From an uncultured Clostridium sp. (GTDB taxonomy: Bacteria > Bacillota > Clostridia > Clostridiales > Clostridiaceae), in contig NZ_CAMQZG010000001.1 in assembly GCF_947039605.1 (NCBI RefSeq), positions 62,001 to 126,000 of the forward strand: a DNA stretch of 64,000 bases, given 5' to 3'. Made by a program: the position numbers and the translations under genes. How positions within the stretch are numbered: position 1 is the stretch's first letter; each line of letters begins with the position of its first letter. The notes beneath the pieces were generated by a model that saw nothing but the letters and a program-made list of their open reading frames with translations, searched no databases and was not told the origin of the DNA. Positions 9,605-19,322 of the stretch are shown here, in pieces.

Positions 9605-9647
9605 ATAAAAAAAGCTATCTTACAATATATTAATAATAAGATAGCTT
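9605..9647 (-). terminator. Intrinsic terminator with no intact gene before it
   Basis: Minus-strand stem AAGCTATCTTA / TAAGATAGCTT (9612-9647) followed by seven T. The next gene upstream on this strand, hflX, already has its own terminator at 9733-9766, so this one has no obvious client. Confidence 0.8.
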
Positions 9648-9656
9648 GTGTTTAAT

Positions 9657-9719
9657 TTACCAACCGTGATTATTTTGTATTTTATCAGTAGCTCTATCAA
9701 GATTTCCTCTAAATTCACC
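9657..9719 (-). pseudogene. Possible C-terminal gene remnant
   Basis: Between two terminators a 20-codon minus-strand frame ends in ...NNHGW and a stop just before the orphan terminator. It has an in-frame stop immediately upstream and no start codon. It may be the leftover 3' end of a deleted gene. Evidence is weak and it could be chance. Confidence 0.2.
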
Positions 9720-9732
9720 TTAAAGCTCACAA

Positions 9733-9766
9733 AAAAGACTAGATATCTTAAAATATCTAGTCTTTT
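9733..9766 (-). terminator. Intrinsic terminator of hflX
   Basis: Perfect 14-bp inverted repeat (AAAAGACTAGATAT and its complement) with a 6-base loop, ending in T on the minus strand, 6 bases after the hflX stop. Confidence 0.88.
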
Positions 9767-9771
9767 AAAAA

Positions 9772-11559
9772 TTATTCTATTTCAAAGTTTGAACATTTAT
9801 TTTTAACTTCTTCATCAACTTGTGCTTTTATATAAGTTCCTGCATCTCTATACTCTTCTTCTATAATATTCCCACCTCTATGAAGATAGGCAACTAATTG
9901 CTGGTCTGAATAAGGAATTAAATATTCTTTTACATAAAGACTAGTTGGAAGATGTCCTTCGATTTCAGCTAAAAGCTCATCAAGATTTATTTTCTGTGTT
10001 GTTGATATAGCAACAATTTTATATTTAGCTTTATAAAGTTCTTTAAGTTCTTCAAGTCTTTCCTCAGATATTAAATCTATCTTATTTAAAACTAAAATAC
10101 TTGTTTTCTCTAAAGCTCCAAGTTCTGCTAAAACATTTTCAACAGCTTCAACCTGAAGTTCAACCTCATCTGAGCTTGAATCAACAACATGACAAAGAAC
10201 ATCAGAATCTATAACTTCTTCAAGTGTAGACTTAAACGCTTCTACAAGTTCATGTGGCAGTTTTTTAACAAATCCTACTGTATCTGTTAAAGTTATAGGT
10301 CTATTACTTGGAAGATTTACAGCTCTTGTAGTTGTATCAAGAGTGGCAAATAACATATCTGCCTCAAATACTTTTTCTTTTATCATTTTATCTTGTGCTG
10401 CAATATCACAAATTGTATTTCTAAGAGTTGATTTACCTGCATTTGTATATCCTACAAGTGAAACTTGAGGTATATTTTGCTTATTTCTCTTCTCTCTTTG
10501 AACTTCTCTTGTCTTTTTAATTTTCTTTAAAGCTTTTTGAAGTTCAAAAACTTCTTCTCTAATCTTTCTTCTATCAATTTCAAGTTTCTTCTCTCCTGGT
10601 CCTCTAGTACCAATTCCACCACCAGTTCTTGAAAGAACTGTGCCAAGACCTGTAAGTCTTGCAGAACGATATCTAAGCTGTGCAAGTTCTACTTGAATCT
10701 TAGCTTCTCTACTCTTAGCTCTTTTTGCAAATATTTCAAGTATTAAAGTAGTTCTATCAATTACCTTAACACCAGTAACATTTTCAAGATTTCTAACCTG
10801 TGAACCTGATAATTCATCATCAAATATTATAAGGTTAGCTCTAAGTTCTTGTCTTAGTCTTGCTATTTCAAAAGCTTTTCCTTTACCAACATAAAATGCT
10901 GTATCTATCTTGCTTCTATTTTGATAAACCACTTCAATAACTGGAACATCACAAGCTTTAGCAAGTTCTTTAAGCTCTACAAGACTATCTTGTGAGTCAG
11001 TACCAACTAAAATAGCTTTTTCACTATCATCTTCTTTTGCATCACTTGTCTTAATTAGTTCTTCAATATGATTAATCTTATCAAGTATATTTACACCTAG
11101 AGCCTGTTCTACTGTTAAATAAGGATATTCCTCACATAGAAGAACATCATTTTGAACTGCACATAATCCTATTGAAATATCTTTAATATTCCCTTCATCT
11201 ATTGCAATAGCTGCAATTGCATCCAGTTTTAATTTTAAAAGTGCTGATGCATCTAAAGCAGAAAGTCTACATATTCCGTTAGGATGTGTATGTATAATTC
11301 TTACTCCTGATAATTTCTTTTCATTAATATCAATAAGTGGTATTTCAACACTTGTTGAATCTCCTATCGCAACACTAATTACTTTACCTTTTCTAGTAAT
11401 AGCAACACTTATTTCTCTTTCAATGTTAGCTGTTACTTTTGATATTATATCTACTATTTCCTGTGCACAAATACTATGCTTTGGAACTGTTATGTCATAT
11501 ATAGCTTCTAGTTCATCTAATACCGTATTTCTAATTCCCTCGACTTTTCCATAAATCAT
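9772..11559 (-). CDS. hflX: GTPase HflX with an N-terminal JAMM/MPN-like domain
   Basis: HflX is a ribosome-binding GTPase that splits stalled 70S ribosomes. Residues about 190-360 hold the HflX N-terminal domain with the [11 protein letters not shown] motif. The G domain follows, with GYTNAGKST (G1, about 370), DTVGF (G3) and NKIDL (G4). The protein is 595 residues, about 170 longer than the common form. The extra N-terminus contains a full JAMM signature: H90-T-H92, seven residues, S100, two residues, D103, with E49 as a possible catalytic acid, as in RadC-like proteins. AAAGGAG lies 9 bases before the ATG. What the JAMM-like part does, peptidase or binding, is not known to me. Confidence 0.93.
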   Translation of the reverse strand: MIYGKVEGIRNTVLDELEAIYDITVPKHSICAQEIVDIISKVTANIEREISVAITRKGKVISVAIGDSTSVEIPLIDINEKKLSGVRIIHTHPNGICRLSALDASALLKLKLDAIAAIAIDEGNIKDISIGLCAVQNDVLLCEEYPYLTVEQALGVNILDKINHIEELIKTSDAKEDDSEKAILVGTDSQDSLVELKELAKACDVPVIEVVYQNRSKIDTAFYVGKGKAFEIARLRQELRANLIIFDDELSGSQVRNLENVTGVKVIDRTTLILEIFAKRAKSREAKIQVELAQLRYRSARLTGLGTVLSRTGGGIGTRGPGEKKLEIDRRKIREEVFELQKALKKIKKTREVQREKRNKQNIPQVSLVGYTNAGKSTLRNTICDIAAQDKMIKEKVFEADMLFATLDTTTRAVNLPSNRPITLTDTVGFVKKLPHELVEAFKSTLEEVIDSDVLCHVVDSSSDEVELQVEAVENVLAELGALEKTSILVLNKIDLISEERLEELKELYKAKYKIVAISTTQKINLDELLAEIEGHLPTSLYVKEYLIPYSDQQLVAYLHRGGNIIEEEYRDAGTYIKAQVDEEVKNKCSNFEIE

Positions 11560-11604
11560 TCTAAATCACTCCTTTACTGTGTTTAAAGCTCTCTAGATAT
11601 ATTC

Positions 11605-11633
11605 TTGACAATATTCTATTAATTTTATAATAT
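11605..11633 (+). promoter_or_regulatory. Sigma-A-type promoter of hpt
   Basis: A consensus TTGACA (11605-11610) is followed after 17 bases by TAATAT (11628-11633), with an overlapping TATAAT. It lies about 95 bases before the hpt start and points the right way. Confidence 0.65.
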
Positions 11634-11728
11634 AAATACAATATTGTAAATAGAATATGTATAGCTAATGTGCTACTCTATTTAACCATAAATACTATTT
11701 TATAAAAACTCTTGGAGGGAATTTAGAC

Positions 11729-12253
11729 ATGGAAAATAAAGAAAGAAATATTCTTCTTACAGAAGATCAAATTACAGAAAGAATTAAAATTGTTGGAGAA
11801 GTTATCAAAAACGATTATATAGACAAGCCAATATATGTACTTTCATTATTAAGAGGAAGTTTTATATTTGCAGCTGACCTTGTTAGGGCTATTGATGGGA
11901 AAGTTCAAGTAGGATTTATGACTACTTCAAGTTATGGGCATGGTGAGGAAAGTACAGGAATTGTTAATGTTGTTAATGATATCCCTGATAATATTGAAGG
12001 TCTTGATGTACTTATAGTTGATGACATAATAGATACTGGAATCACAATGGACTTTGTTATAAACCATGTTAAATCACTTGGAGCAAAGTCAGTTAAAATA
12101 TGTACACTTCTTGATAAACCTTCAAGACGAACAAAATCTTTAAAACCAGATTATTGTTGTTTTGAAATAGAAGATCTGTTTGTTGTTGGATATGGATTAA
12201 ATTATGGAGATTTCTACAGAAATGTTCCTTACATCTTCAACTGGGAAGATTAA
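11729..12253 (+). CDS. hpt: Hypoxanthine phosphoribosyltransferase
   Basis: The 174-residue enzyme joins hypoxanthine or guanine to PRPP for purine salvage. The PRPP-binding loop VLIVDDIIDTGITM is at about 94-107. SLLRGS in the N-terminal third, SSYGHGEESTG in the flexible loop and DFYRNVPYI near the C-terminus fit the family, as does the length. GGAGGG precedes the ATG. It is a single-gene unit between its promoter and terminator. Confidence 0.95.
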   Translation: MENKERNILLTEDQITERIKIVGEVIKNDYIDKPIYVLSLLRGSFIFAADLVRAIDGKVQVGFMTTSSYGHGEESTGIVNVVNDIPDNIEGLDVLIVDDIIDTGITMDFVINHVKSLGAKSVKICTLLDKPSRRTKSLKPDYCCFEIEDLFVVGYGLNYGDFYRNVPYIFNWED

Positions 12254-12259
12254 TATTTA

Positions 12260-12297
12260 ATGAGAAAGTAGAAAATTTCTACTTTCTCATTTTTTTA
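12260..12297 (+). terminator. Intrinsic terminator of hpt
   Basis: Long inverted repeat ATGAGAAAGTAGAAA / TTTCTACTTTCTCAT followed by seven T. Confidence 0.9.
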
Positions 12298-12446
12298 CTT
12301 ATACTCAAATCTATATATTTATTTTTAAAACTTCTTAACAATAATTAACTTCCACTCAAAATTTCTCTTCGAAACTTTTAATCAATTCTCAACTTGCTCT
12401 ATATTTATGGTAAAATGTAATTAAAAAACTAACAGGGGGTACCCTA

Positions 12447-12881
12447 ATGAAATTTGTTATGATTGCTTCTTCTATTTTTGCATTAATTGTACTAAATGTA
12501 GTTATGCTAACATTTGTAAGACATAGTGCTAATCTATTAATCTCTAAAATATTAATGTTAACTGGTTCTTTTGTTTATGTTATTGCATCAATCTTTTCAT
12601 ATAAAATAACATATATCGTCGGACAAAATGCTATTCTCATAGGAATTGTTTTTGGAGTATATGGATTATATAAACATAGAATTTCTAATTTACCAGTTAT
12701 AATTTTTTCTATTACTTTTATATCAACAGAATTCTTAGCACATCTATTTAACATAAAAATACTAATGTTTTCAACTAAACTAAGTGGATCTACTATTTCT
12801 ACTATTTTAAGTATTTTACTTCCACTATCTTTAGCTATCATAACTCATTTATTTATACACAAAAAGGCAGAGCATATCTAA
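12447..12881 (+). CDS. Small integral membrane protein of unknown function
   Basis: A 144-residue protein with four predicted membrane segments (about 5-24, 33-52, 57-76 and 110-135) and very few charged residues. AGGGGG precedes the ATG. A possible extended -10 (TGGTAAAAT) lies about 40 bases upstream. No motif that I recognise. Its stop codon lies inside the loop of its own terminator hairpin. Confidence 0.7.
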   Translation: MKFVMIASSIFALIVLNVVMLTFVRHSANLLISKILMLTGSFVYVIASIFSYKITYIVGQNAILIGIVFGVYGLYKHRISNLPVIIFSITFISTEFLAHLFNIKILMFSTKLSGSTISTILSILLPLSLAIITHLFIHKKAEHI

Positions 12882-12901
12882 ATAATATGTTCTATTTTTT
12901 T
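12869..12901 (+). terminator. Intrinsic terminator overlapping the stop codon
   Basis: Stem AGAGCATAT / ATATGTTCT (one G-U pair), then seven T. The TAA of the preceding gene sits at the top of the hairpin. Confidence 0.7.
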
Positions 12902-12903
12902 AG

Positions 12904-13752
12904 TTACTCACCAAATTCAACTCCAAGTTCTGGCACATCTGGAAGAGTAATTTCTCCAGCCTCATCTAATGGATTTATATCTTCTATTGATTCAGATTCT
13001 ATTCCATTTTTTTCATAATCATCATTTAATGCATCTTTTATAGCATCTACCCCTATACTCGTTCTTGGTACCTCTCCTAAAATTATGTTCTCTGCTATCG
13101 GTATTTGATGTTTAACTATAACTTCTCTGCTTTGAAGTGGTAAGACTATTTTTAAATTTGTTTCAAGATTTATATAAATTTTATGTCTAGTCTGATTTAT
13201 CCCTGCACTTTCAAATGATGATTCATAACTTGTTTTAACCCGCCCTATTGGCTCCATTCTAACTGTTATAGATGGTCCAAAATAAGCTAAAATATTATTT
13301 TGAAGTGCATAACCTATCGGAACTTTCACCCCAACGCTTCCAACCTCCTCAATATCTTTTTGTGCTTCTATCGCTACTTTAGTTGCAAGTTCATTAAGTT
13401 TCATTGTATCTGCACTTATAAAGTTTATTTTTCCAAGTTCATCTTTATCAACTTCCATAATTTCCTCATAAACAAATCCTCCACCATATATCTCTCCTAT
13501 ATTCTTATTTATTATGTCCATTGCTTTTGCTCTCATCTCAGCATCTGCAACTAAAAGAACTGTTGGTGCAATAATCTTATCAAAATAATAAATAAAACTA
13601 GTAAAAAGTATACTAAGTGATATTACTGAAATCACACCATAAAATCTAATCTTATGTTCAATCATATAGCCATTTTCAACCGTCGAACATTGTCTATTTT
13701 TATAGGATATTGTCTGCCTTCTAGGCTTCTGTTTTAGATACAAATTGTTCAC
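12904..13752 (-). CDS. yunB: Sporulation protein YunB
   Basis: YunB is made in the mother cell under SigE in Bacillus and is needed for full spore formation. The 282-residue protein has a basic N-terminus, a membrane segment at about 38-58 and an extracytoplasmic domain with GVKVPIGYALQNNILAYFGP and VRMEPIGRVKTSYESSFESAGINQ, typical of the family. A Pro/acidic tail ends the chain. The longest start is a GTG at 13752. A TTG three codons later (13743) has AGGTG at a better distance and may be the true start. A divergent gene, the penicillin-binding protein, lies 154 bases away. Confidence 0.88.
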   Translation of the reverse strand: MNNLYLKQKPRRQTISYKNRQCSTVENGYMIEHKIRFYGVISVISLSILFTSFIYYFDKIIAPTVLLVADAEMRAKAMDIINKNIGEIYGGGFVYEEIMEVDKDELGKINFISADTMKLNELATKVAIEAQKDIEEVGSVGVKVPIGYALQNNILAYFGPSITVRMEPIGRVKTSYESSFESAGINQTRHKIYINLETNLKIVLPLQSREVIVKHQIPIAENIILGEVPRTSIGVDAIKDALNDDYEKNGIESESIEDINPLDEAGEITLPDVPELGVEFGE

Positions 13753-13794
13753 CTACTTTTCGCTTTCTATTTCTTCCTTCTCATATTATTAATA

Positions 13795-13803
13795 TGCTAT
13801 AAT
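13795..13803 (+). promoter_or_regulatory. Extended -10 promoter of the penicillin-binding protein gene
   Basis: TGCTATAAT (13795-13803) is a perfect extended -10 box about 104 bases before the start. No good -35 is visible, as is usual for extended -10 promoters. An AGGGGGAGA and an AGGAGG both lie in the leader; only the second is near the ATG. Confidence 0.45.
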
Positions 13804-13906
13804 GAAATGGAATATTTTGAATAATTCAAATCTAGGGGGAGATTTTCATATAAAATTTCTCATAAAATTAAGGGAAAATTAAATAAATTGATATTAGGAG
13901 GAAATT

Positions 13907-16441
13907 ATGACTGAAAACAGAAATAAAAAGACGCCTAAAAAAAGAAGTGTTAGGAATACATCTAAAGCAAAAAAAGCTTTTAAAGTATTTTCTTTTACTT
14001 TAATGTTTTTAGTGCTTACAGCTATAGTTACAGTTGCAGGGTTTGCATTTGCAGTTATTAAAAGTACAGATGACATAAATCTTGCCGACATTCAAAATCT
14101 TGCTCAACCAGCACAATTTTATAGTTCTTCTGGTGAAAAAGTAGATACTCTACGTACTACTGAGCAAAGATTTAAAATAAAATCAGAAGCTATTCCAAAA
14201 TCACTTAAAGATGCATATGTATCTATTGAGGATGAAAGATTCTATAACCACCAAGGTATTGATGTAAAAAGAATACTTGGGGCAGCAGTTTTTAATGTAA
14301 AGTCAAAATTGTCAGGTAATAGTGCTCTTCAAGGGGGATCTACTCTTACACAACAGCTTATAAAAAATACGATTCTTACAAATGAGCGTAAGATTCAAAG
14401 AAAAATTAAAGAAGCCTATTTAGCTATTGAACTTGAAAAAATTCAATCTAAAGATGAAATTTTAACTGCATATTTAAATACTATTCCTTTAGGAGGAACT
14501 ACTCATGGAGTTCAAGCAGCCGCTCAAAGATACTTTTCTAAAGATGCAAAAGATTTAAATTTAATTGAATCAGCTTATATTGCTGGAATTACTCAAGCTC
14601 CTGGACTTTATGATGCTTTCACAGAAAAAAATCTTGAAGATCCACAGAGATATATTAAAAGAGTTAAAACAGTTCTTGGAAAAATGCTAGAACTTGGAAA
14701 AATAACTCAAACTGAATATGACCAATCAACTAAAGATTTAGATGATGGAAAACTTAAGTTCTATGCTAAAGAAGTAAGTGATTCACTTAACTACGAATCA
14801 TTTAATAGAGCTGTTATTGATCAAATTATGGAAGATTTCGTAGATGATCTTGGTTACTCAAAAGAAGAAGCTGAAAGCCTTATAGAAAAAGGTGGTCTTC
14901 ATATTCATACAACAATGGATAAAACTCTTCAAGATAGTACTCAAGCTATTTTAAATGAAAAATCAAATCTTGGAGTTCCAGGTGCTGATACTTTTAATGA
15001 ATTTGGTACACCAAGCCTTCAAGCCTCAGCTGTTATAACTGATTATAAGGCTGGGCAAGTTAAAGTAATGATTGGTGGTAGAGGAACTCAGCCTGCTAGA
15101 GGTCATAATAGAGCTTTTGATTTATTAAAACCAACAGGTTCATCAACAAAACCATTACTTGCATATGCCCCCGCTATGGATTTAAAACTTATAAATCCCG
15201 GAAGTGTATTTGATGATGCACCACTAGAACCTGCTCTTTATTCAAAGTATAATAGTTGGAACCTTCATAATTATACTGTTGGTTCATATAAAGGTTATGC
15301 AACTGTAATGGATGCAATGACTACTTCACTTAATACTGTTGCAGTAAAAGCAGCTGATAAAGCTGGTGTTAAAAACATTATTTCTTATGGTCAAAAGTTC
15401 GGATTAACAGTTGATGCTACAAATGGAATGTCATCACTTGCGCTTGGACAATTTGATGGTGGCTATACAGATGATGAAACTGCTACTGGTAGTAATTCTT
15501 ATCAAATGGCAAATGCTTTTGGTTCTTTTGGTAATAGTGGAATTGTTACCGAAGCTAAATTATATACTGAAATCAAAGATTCTAATGGTAAAGTTATTTT
15601 AAAAGCAGAACCAAATAAGACCCAAGCAATAACACCTCAAACAGCTTATGTTATGTATAATACAATAACAGGTTCAGCAGGACCTGCTGCATATGCTATC
15701 CCTGGAATTCAAACAGTTGGTAAAACTGGTACATCAAATGATAATAAAGATTTTTGGTTTGCTGGTCTTACACCTTACTATTCTACTGCTGTTTGGATTG
15801 GACACGATAGTCCTACTCCAATGAGTGGTAACAGCTCCTCAACTGCCGCAACTCTTGCAGGTAAAATAATGAAAGTTGCTCATGTTGGTAAAGAATCTAA
15901 AAATGGAATTACTCGACCTAACGGCGTAGTTGGTATCACAGTGTGTAAAGATTCTGGTTTAATCCCAACTGGTTTATGCTCTAAAGATCAAAGAGGTAGT
16001 AGAGTTTTCAGTACCGTTGCTATAAGTGGCTCTCAACCTAAATCTTATTGTGATTCACATGTAAGTGTTAAAGTAAATAAATTAAATAACAAACTTGCTA
16101 ATGCAAATACACCTGCTAGTTTAATAGCAGAAAGAGTATTTATTAAGAAAAAACATATCCATAATGGTGTTAATGTAGCTGATTATAAATATATGGTTCC
16201 ATCTGGTACTGATGATATGATAACTATCCCAGATGTTGAGAACGAGGATGCAGAAGATGATGACGAGGATGTTGATCCGGAAACTCCTGACATAGAAGAA
16301 CCTGATGAAGGTGGTGAAACTACTCCACCAGAGCCTCCAATTCCTCCGGTGCCACCAGAGCCTCCAACACCTCCGACTCCTCCAGTACCACCAACACCAC
16401 CACCAGTAACCGAACCTGATGTTGGTGGAATAACAGAATAA
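13907..16441 (+). CDS. Class A penicillin-binding protein (PBP1A-type transglycosylase/transpeptidase)
   Basis: The enzyme polymerises lipid II glycan chains and cross-links the peptides outside the membrane. The 844-residue chain has a Lys/Arg-rich cytoplasmic tail, a membrane segment at about 28-50, a family-51 transglycosylase domain (about 70-240, with SIEDERFYNHQGID and QGGSTLTQQLIKN) and a transpeptidase domain. Its active site shows S412-S-T-K415 and K606-T-G-T. From about 770 the tail is acidic and then strongly proline-rich, with repeated PPEPP/PPTPP units that may thread through or contact the wall. AGGAGG precedes the ATG at 13907. It is monocistronic with a strong terminator. Confidence 0.95.
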   Translation: MTENRNKKTPKKRSVRNTSKAKKAFKVFSFTLMFLVLTAIVTVAGFAFAVIKSTDDINLADIQNLAQPAQFYSSSGEKVDTLRTTEQRFKIKSEAIPKSLKDAYVSIEDERFYNHQGIDVKRILGAAVFNVKSKLSGNSALQGGSTLTQQLIKNTILTNERKIQRKIKEAYLAIELEKIQSKDEILTAYLNTIPLGGTTHGVQAAAQRYFSKDAKDLNLIESAYIAGITQAPGLYDAFTEKNLEDPQRYIKRVKTVLGKMLELGKITQTEYDQSTKDLDDGKLKFYAKEVSDSLNYESFNRAVIDQIMEDFVDDLGYSKEEAESLIEKGGLHIHTTMDKTLQDSTQAILNEKSNLGVPGADTFNEFGTPSLQASAVITDYKAGQVKVMIGGRGTQPARGHNRAFDLLKPTGSSTKPLLAYAPAMDLKLINPGSVFDDAPLEPALYSKYNSWNLHNYTVGSYKGYATVMDAMTTSLNTVAVKAADKAGVKNIISYGQKFGLTVDATNGMSSLALGQFDGGYTDDETATGSNSYQMANAFGSFGNSGIVTEAKLYTEIKDSNGKVILKAEPNKTQAITPQTAYVMYNTITGSAGPAAYAIPGIQTVGKTGTSNDNKDFWFAGLTPYYSTAVWIGHDSPTPMSGNSSSTAATLAGKIMKVAHVGKESKNGITRPNGVVGITVCKDSGLIPTGLCSKDQRGSRVFSTVAISGSQPKSYCDSHVSVKVNKLNNKLANANTPASLIAERVFIKKKHIHNGVNVADYKYMVPSGTDDMITIPDVENEDAEDDDEDVDPETPDIEEPDEGGETTPPEPPIPPVPPEPPTPPTPPVPPTPPPVTEPDVGGITE

Positions 16442-16447
16442 TAAAAG

Positions 16448-16479
16448 AAGATGAAAAACAAAAGTTTTTCATCTTTTTT
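16448..16479 (+). terminator. Intrinsic terminator of the PBP gene
   Basis: Stem AAGATGAAAAAC / GTTTTTCATCTT with a 4-base loop, then T run. Confidence 0.88.
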
Positions 16480-16766
16480 TCTGCTATAAAACTTTTTTGC
16501 TAATACTATTATTAACATCTTTTTCTATTTTTGACTGTTCTTCTTTTATAAATTTCATTTATTATTACATTAATATTTTTTACTCATTAAACTACCCTCT
16601 CTATATGGCTATTTATAGGTTTTTCTTTCTTTTATCGATAAAAAATATTTTTTGAATAATGAAACCTTTTTGTTATGTTCTTGCAATTTTTATTAAAATA
16701 CATTACAATTTTAATATATTAACCGGAATATTTTTATTTAAGATGTATTTTGAAAGGGGTTATGTT

Positions 16767-18200
16767 ATGAATTTATTAAATAAATTAGTAGGTGAAATTA
16801 ATGGTTTGCTTTGGGGGTATATATTAATTTTCGCCTTACTTGGTCTTGGAATTTACTTTACTTTTAAAACTAAATTTGTACAATTTAGATATATAAAAGA
16901 AATGTTTAGATTACTTGGAGAGGGATTTGGTGATTCTAAAGATAAAGAAAAAAAGGGGATTTCATCATTCCAAGCATTTTGTATAAGTACAGCTTCAAGG
17001 GTTGGTACTGGTAATATTGCTGGGGTTGCAATTGCTGTATCAATTGGAGGTGCTGGTTCTGTATTTTGGATGTGGGTTATAGCACTTATTGGATCTGCTT
17101 CAAGTTTTGTAGAGAGCACACTTGCTCAAATTTACAAAGTTAAAGATGGCGATAGCTTTAGAGGTGGACCTGCTTATTATATGGAAAGAGCCTTAAATAA
17201 AAGGTGGATGGGAATTATTTTCTCAGTTTTAATTACAATCTGTTTTGGATTTATATTTAATGCGGTTCAATCAAATACAGTTTCACAATCTTTTAGTGCT
17301 GCTTTTGGATTTAATGAATTATATGTAGGTCTTGGACTTGCTGTTCTTACTGCCTTTGTTATATTTGGTGGTGTTAATAGAATCGCTAAAGTTTCAGAAA
17401 TTATTGTACCTATTTTTGCGGTTGCTTATATTTTAGTTGCTATACTTGTTGTATTAATGAACATAACTCACTTACCATCTGTATTTAGACAAATATTTAG
17501 TGGTGCTTTTAACATTGAAGCTGCTGGTGGTGGCCTTTTAGGTGCTGCTATTATGCAAGGTGTTAAAAGAGGTCTTTTCTCTAACGAGGCTGGTATGGGT
17601 AGTGCACCAAATGCGGCAGCAACTGCTGAAGTATCTCACCCTGTTAAGCAAGGCCTTATTCAAACACTTGGAGTTTTTACTGATACTCTTGTAATTTGCA
17701 CTTGTACAGCTTTCATAATCTTAATAAAAGATAATGTTACTTTTAATTCTATACTAGCTAGTAATGGTGTTACTAATCCTACAGGGGTTCAACTTACTCA
17801 ATATTCACTTGAATCACATCTTGGAATATTTGGAGGTTACTTTATAGCAATATGTATATTATTATTTGCTTTTAGTTCAGTTGTTGGTAATTACTATTAT
17901 GGACAGTCAAATATAGAATTTATCTATGGTGAAAATAAAGTTATTTTAAATATTTATAGAGTTTTAGTTGTTGGAATGGTTATATTTGGTGCAGTTGCAA
18001 GAGTTGAACTTGTTTGGAGTCTTGCAGATCTGTTTATGGGTCTTATGGCAATTCTGAATATGATAGCCATTGCTCTACTTGGTAAAATAGCCTTTGCTGC
18101 ACTTGAGGATTATAGAAAACAAAAACAAAATGGAATTAAAGAACCTATATTTAAAGCTTCTTCAATTCCAGAAGTTAAAAATACAGACCATTGGAATTAA
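16767..18200 (+). CDS. AGCS family alanine/glycine:sodium symporter
   Basis: The 477-residue membrane protein has about ten to eleven hydrophobic helices and family signatures such as GTGNIAGVA near residue 75, GGPAYYMERAL, and the motif around GLFSNEAGMGSAPNAAA. It should import alanine, glycine or a similar small amino acid with sodium. I choose the ATG at 16767 because GAAAGGGG lies 7 bases upstream. A frame 36 codons longer lacks a ribosome-binding site and adds an untypical N-terminus. Unlike the paralogue at 45158-46567 it has no riboswitch in its leader. Confidence 0.93.
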   Translation: MNLLNKLVGEINGLLWGYILIFALLGLGIYFTFKTKFVQFRYIKEMFRLLGEGFGDSKDKEKKGISSFQAFCISTASRVGTGNIAGVAIAVSIGGAGSVFWMWVIALIGSASSFVESTLAQIYKVKDGDSFRGGPAYYMERALNKRWMGIIFSVLITICFGFIFNAVQSNTVSQSFSAAFGFNELYVGLGLAVLTAFVIFGGVNRIAKVSEIIVPIFAVAYILVAILVVLMNITHLPSVFRQIFSGAFNIEAAGGGLLGAAIMQGVKRGLFSNEAGMGSAPNAAATAEVSHPVKQGLIQTLGVFTDTLVICTCTAFIILIKDNVTFNSILASNGVTNPTGVQLTQYSLESHLGIFGGYFIAICILLFAFSSVVGNYYYGQSNIEFIYGENKVILNIYRVLVVGMVIFGAVARVELVWSLADLFMGLMAILNMIAIALLGKIAFAALEDYRKQKQNGIKEPIFKASSIPEVKNTDHWN

Positions 18201-18236
18201 AAAATAGCCAAAAGCAATAATGCTTTTGGCTATTTT
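18201..18236. terminator. Bidirectional terminator between convergent genes
   Basis: AAAATAGCCAAAAGCA / TGCTTTTGGCTATTTT with a 4-base loop, with T-rich flank on both strands. It serves the symporter and the convergent unknown gene. Confidence 0.85.
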
Positions 18237-18634
18237 TATATTAATCTTTCAAATGCAAAATCTTTTTCAATTTTGAGAGTATCTTTATGTATTTTAATTT
18301 TATAAATTTTAGGACACCCTTCTTCTCTCCATTTCTTCATATATCTAACAGTTGCTTTTGCTGCATAGAAAAACTTTTCTTCATACTCATCTGAAAATTC
18401 AAAAAAAATATCTATAGACTCTTCATCACATTTAATTAAATCACTTTCTATATTTCTTACTATTGGTATAAAATATTTTATTGGAATTAAATATGGATAT
18501 TCTTTACTGCTTTTTACTATTTTGCTTTCAAATAAAGCTCTTTTTATTATGCGATTTTCTTTCATTTCCTCGCTAATAAAAGCTCTAAATTTAATTTCAC
18601 CTGTTCCACTACTCTCTATTTTAAATTTCAACAT
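18236..18634 (-). CDS. Hypothetical protein
   Basis: A 132-residue soluble protein with alternating charged and hydrophobic residues and several beta-like stretches. No signal peptide, membrane segment or motif that I recognise. The start follows AAAGG. Its stop overlaps the edge of the shared terminator. It stands alone between a convergent symporter gene and a divergent YtxH gene. Confidence 0.6.
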   Translation of the reverse strand: MLKFKIESSGTGEIKFRAFISEEMKENRIIKRALFESKIVKSSKEYPYLIPIKYFIPIVRNIESDLIKCDEESIDIFFEFSDEYEEKFFYAAKATVRYMKKWREEGCPKIYKIKIHKDTLKIEKDFAFERLI

Positions 18635-18899
18635 TTTTCTTCTTACCTTTCACTTTCTCTAAGATTATTATAAAATTTAAAACAAAATTTTTCAATCTAA
18701 TCTCTTTTTATCCAATTAAATCTGTTTTTATTTTATTAAAATTGATTTTCATTAAATTTTTTGTTACAAATTTCTTAACTTTCCAATTTTATCATCATTT
18801 TTCTTATTTTTGAGTTTTCAATGTTTATTATTAGCATAAATTGGTCTATAATATATGTATAGTATATTATATTATTTTAATTTTAAGGAGGAACAAATT
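18635..18899. other. AT-rich divergent promoter region
   Basis: This leader holds the start regions of the unknown gene on the left and the YtxH gene on the right. TATAAT-like boxes near 18850-18870 (plus strand) are plausible for the YtxH gene but no single promoter stands out. The ribosome-binding site AAGGAGGA sits at about 18886. Confidence 0.3.
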
Positions 18900-19295
18900 A
18901 TGAGATTATCACAATTATTAGAAGAAAAAAGAAAAGCAAAAAAGAGACAGGCTATGGCAAAAACAGCTAAAACTGTTGGAATAACAGCTATCGTTGGTGC
19001 TTCAGTTGGTGCACTAGGTGGTATATTATTTGCTCCTAAATCTGGTAAAGAAACAAGAGAAGATTTAAAAAATACTGCTATAGATACAAATGAAAAATTT
19101 AAAGTTAAAGCAACAGATGCTAAAGTAAAATTAAATGAGAAAATCCAAGATGGAAAAGGAAACCTTTCAGAGGCTAACTTGAAAATCAAAGATTATCTTA
19201 AATCTAAAAAAAACAAATTAGAAGTTGTAGAATCTAATGAAGAAGTTGCAGAACTTAGTGAAACAGCAACTACAGAAGAAGAAGTACAAGCTTAA
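18900..19295 (+). CDS. YtxH domain protein
   Basis: The 131-residue protein has a basic N-terminus, a glycine-rich hydrophobic segment at about 28-48 ending in the family motif GGILFAPKSGKETRED, and a charged amphipathic helical tail. The family is linked to general stress in Bacillus (YtxH) but its molecular job is unknown. The ATG at 18900 follows AAGGAGGA; an upstream in-frame start lacks one. It is paired with the DUF948 gene 27 bases downstream, the same pairing as ytxG/ytxH. Confidence 0.85.
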   Translation: MRLSQLLEEKRKAKKRQAMAKTAKTVGITAIVGASVGALGGILFAPKSGKETREDLKNTAIDTNEKFKVKATDAKVKLNEKIQDGKGNLSEANLKIKDYLKSKKNKLEVVESNEEVAELSETATTEEEVQA

Positions 19296-19322
19296 TTCTT
19301 TATGAGTTAAGAGGAGGATTTT

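Noticed and set aside
16183-16518. Minus-strand frame rich in Gly and Ser
   Set aside because: It is the mirror of the proline-rich tail of the penicillin-binding protein (PPT/PPE codons read as GGx on the other strand).
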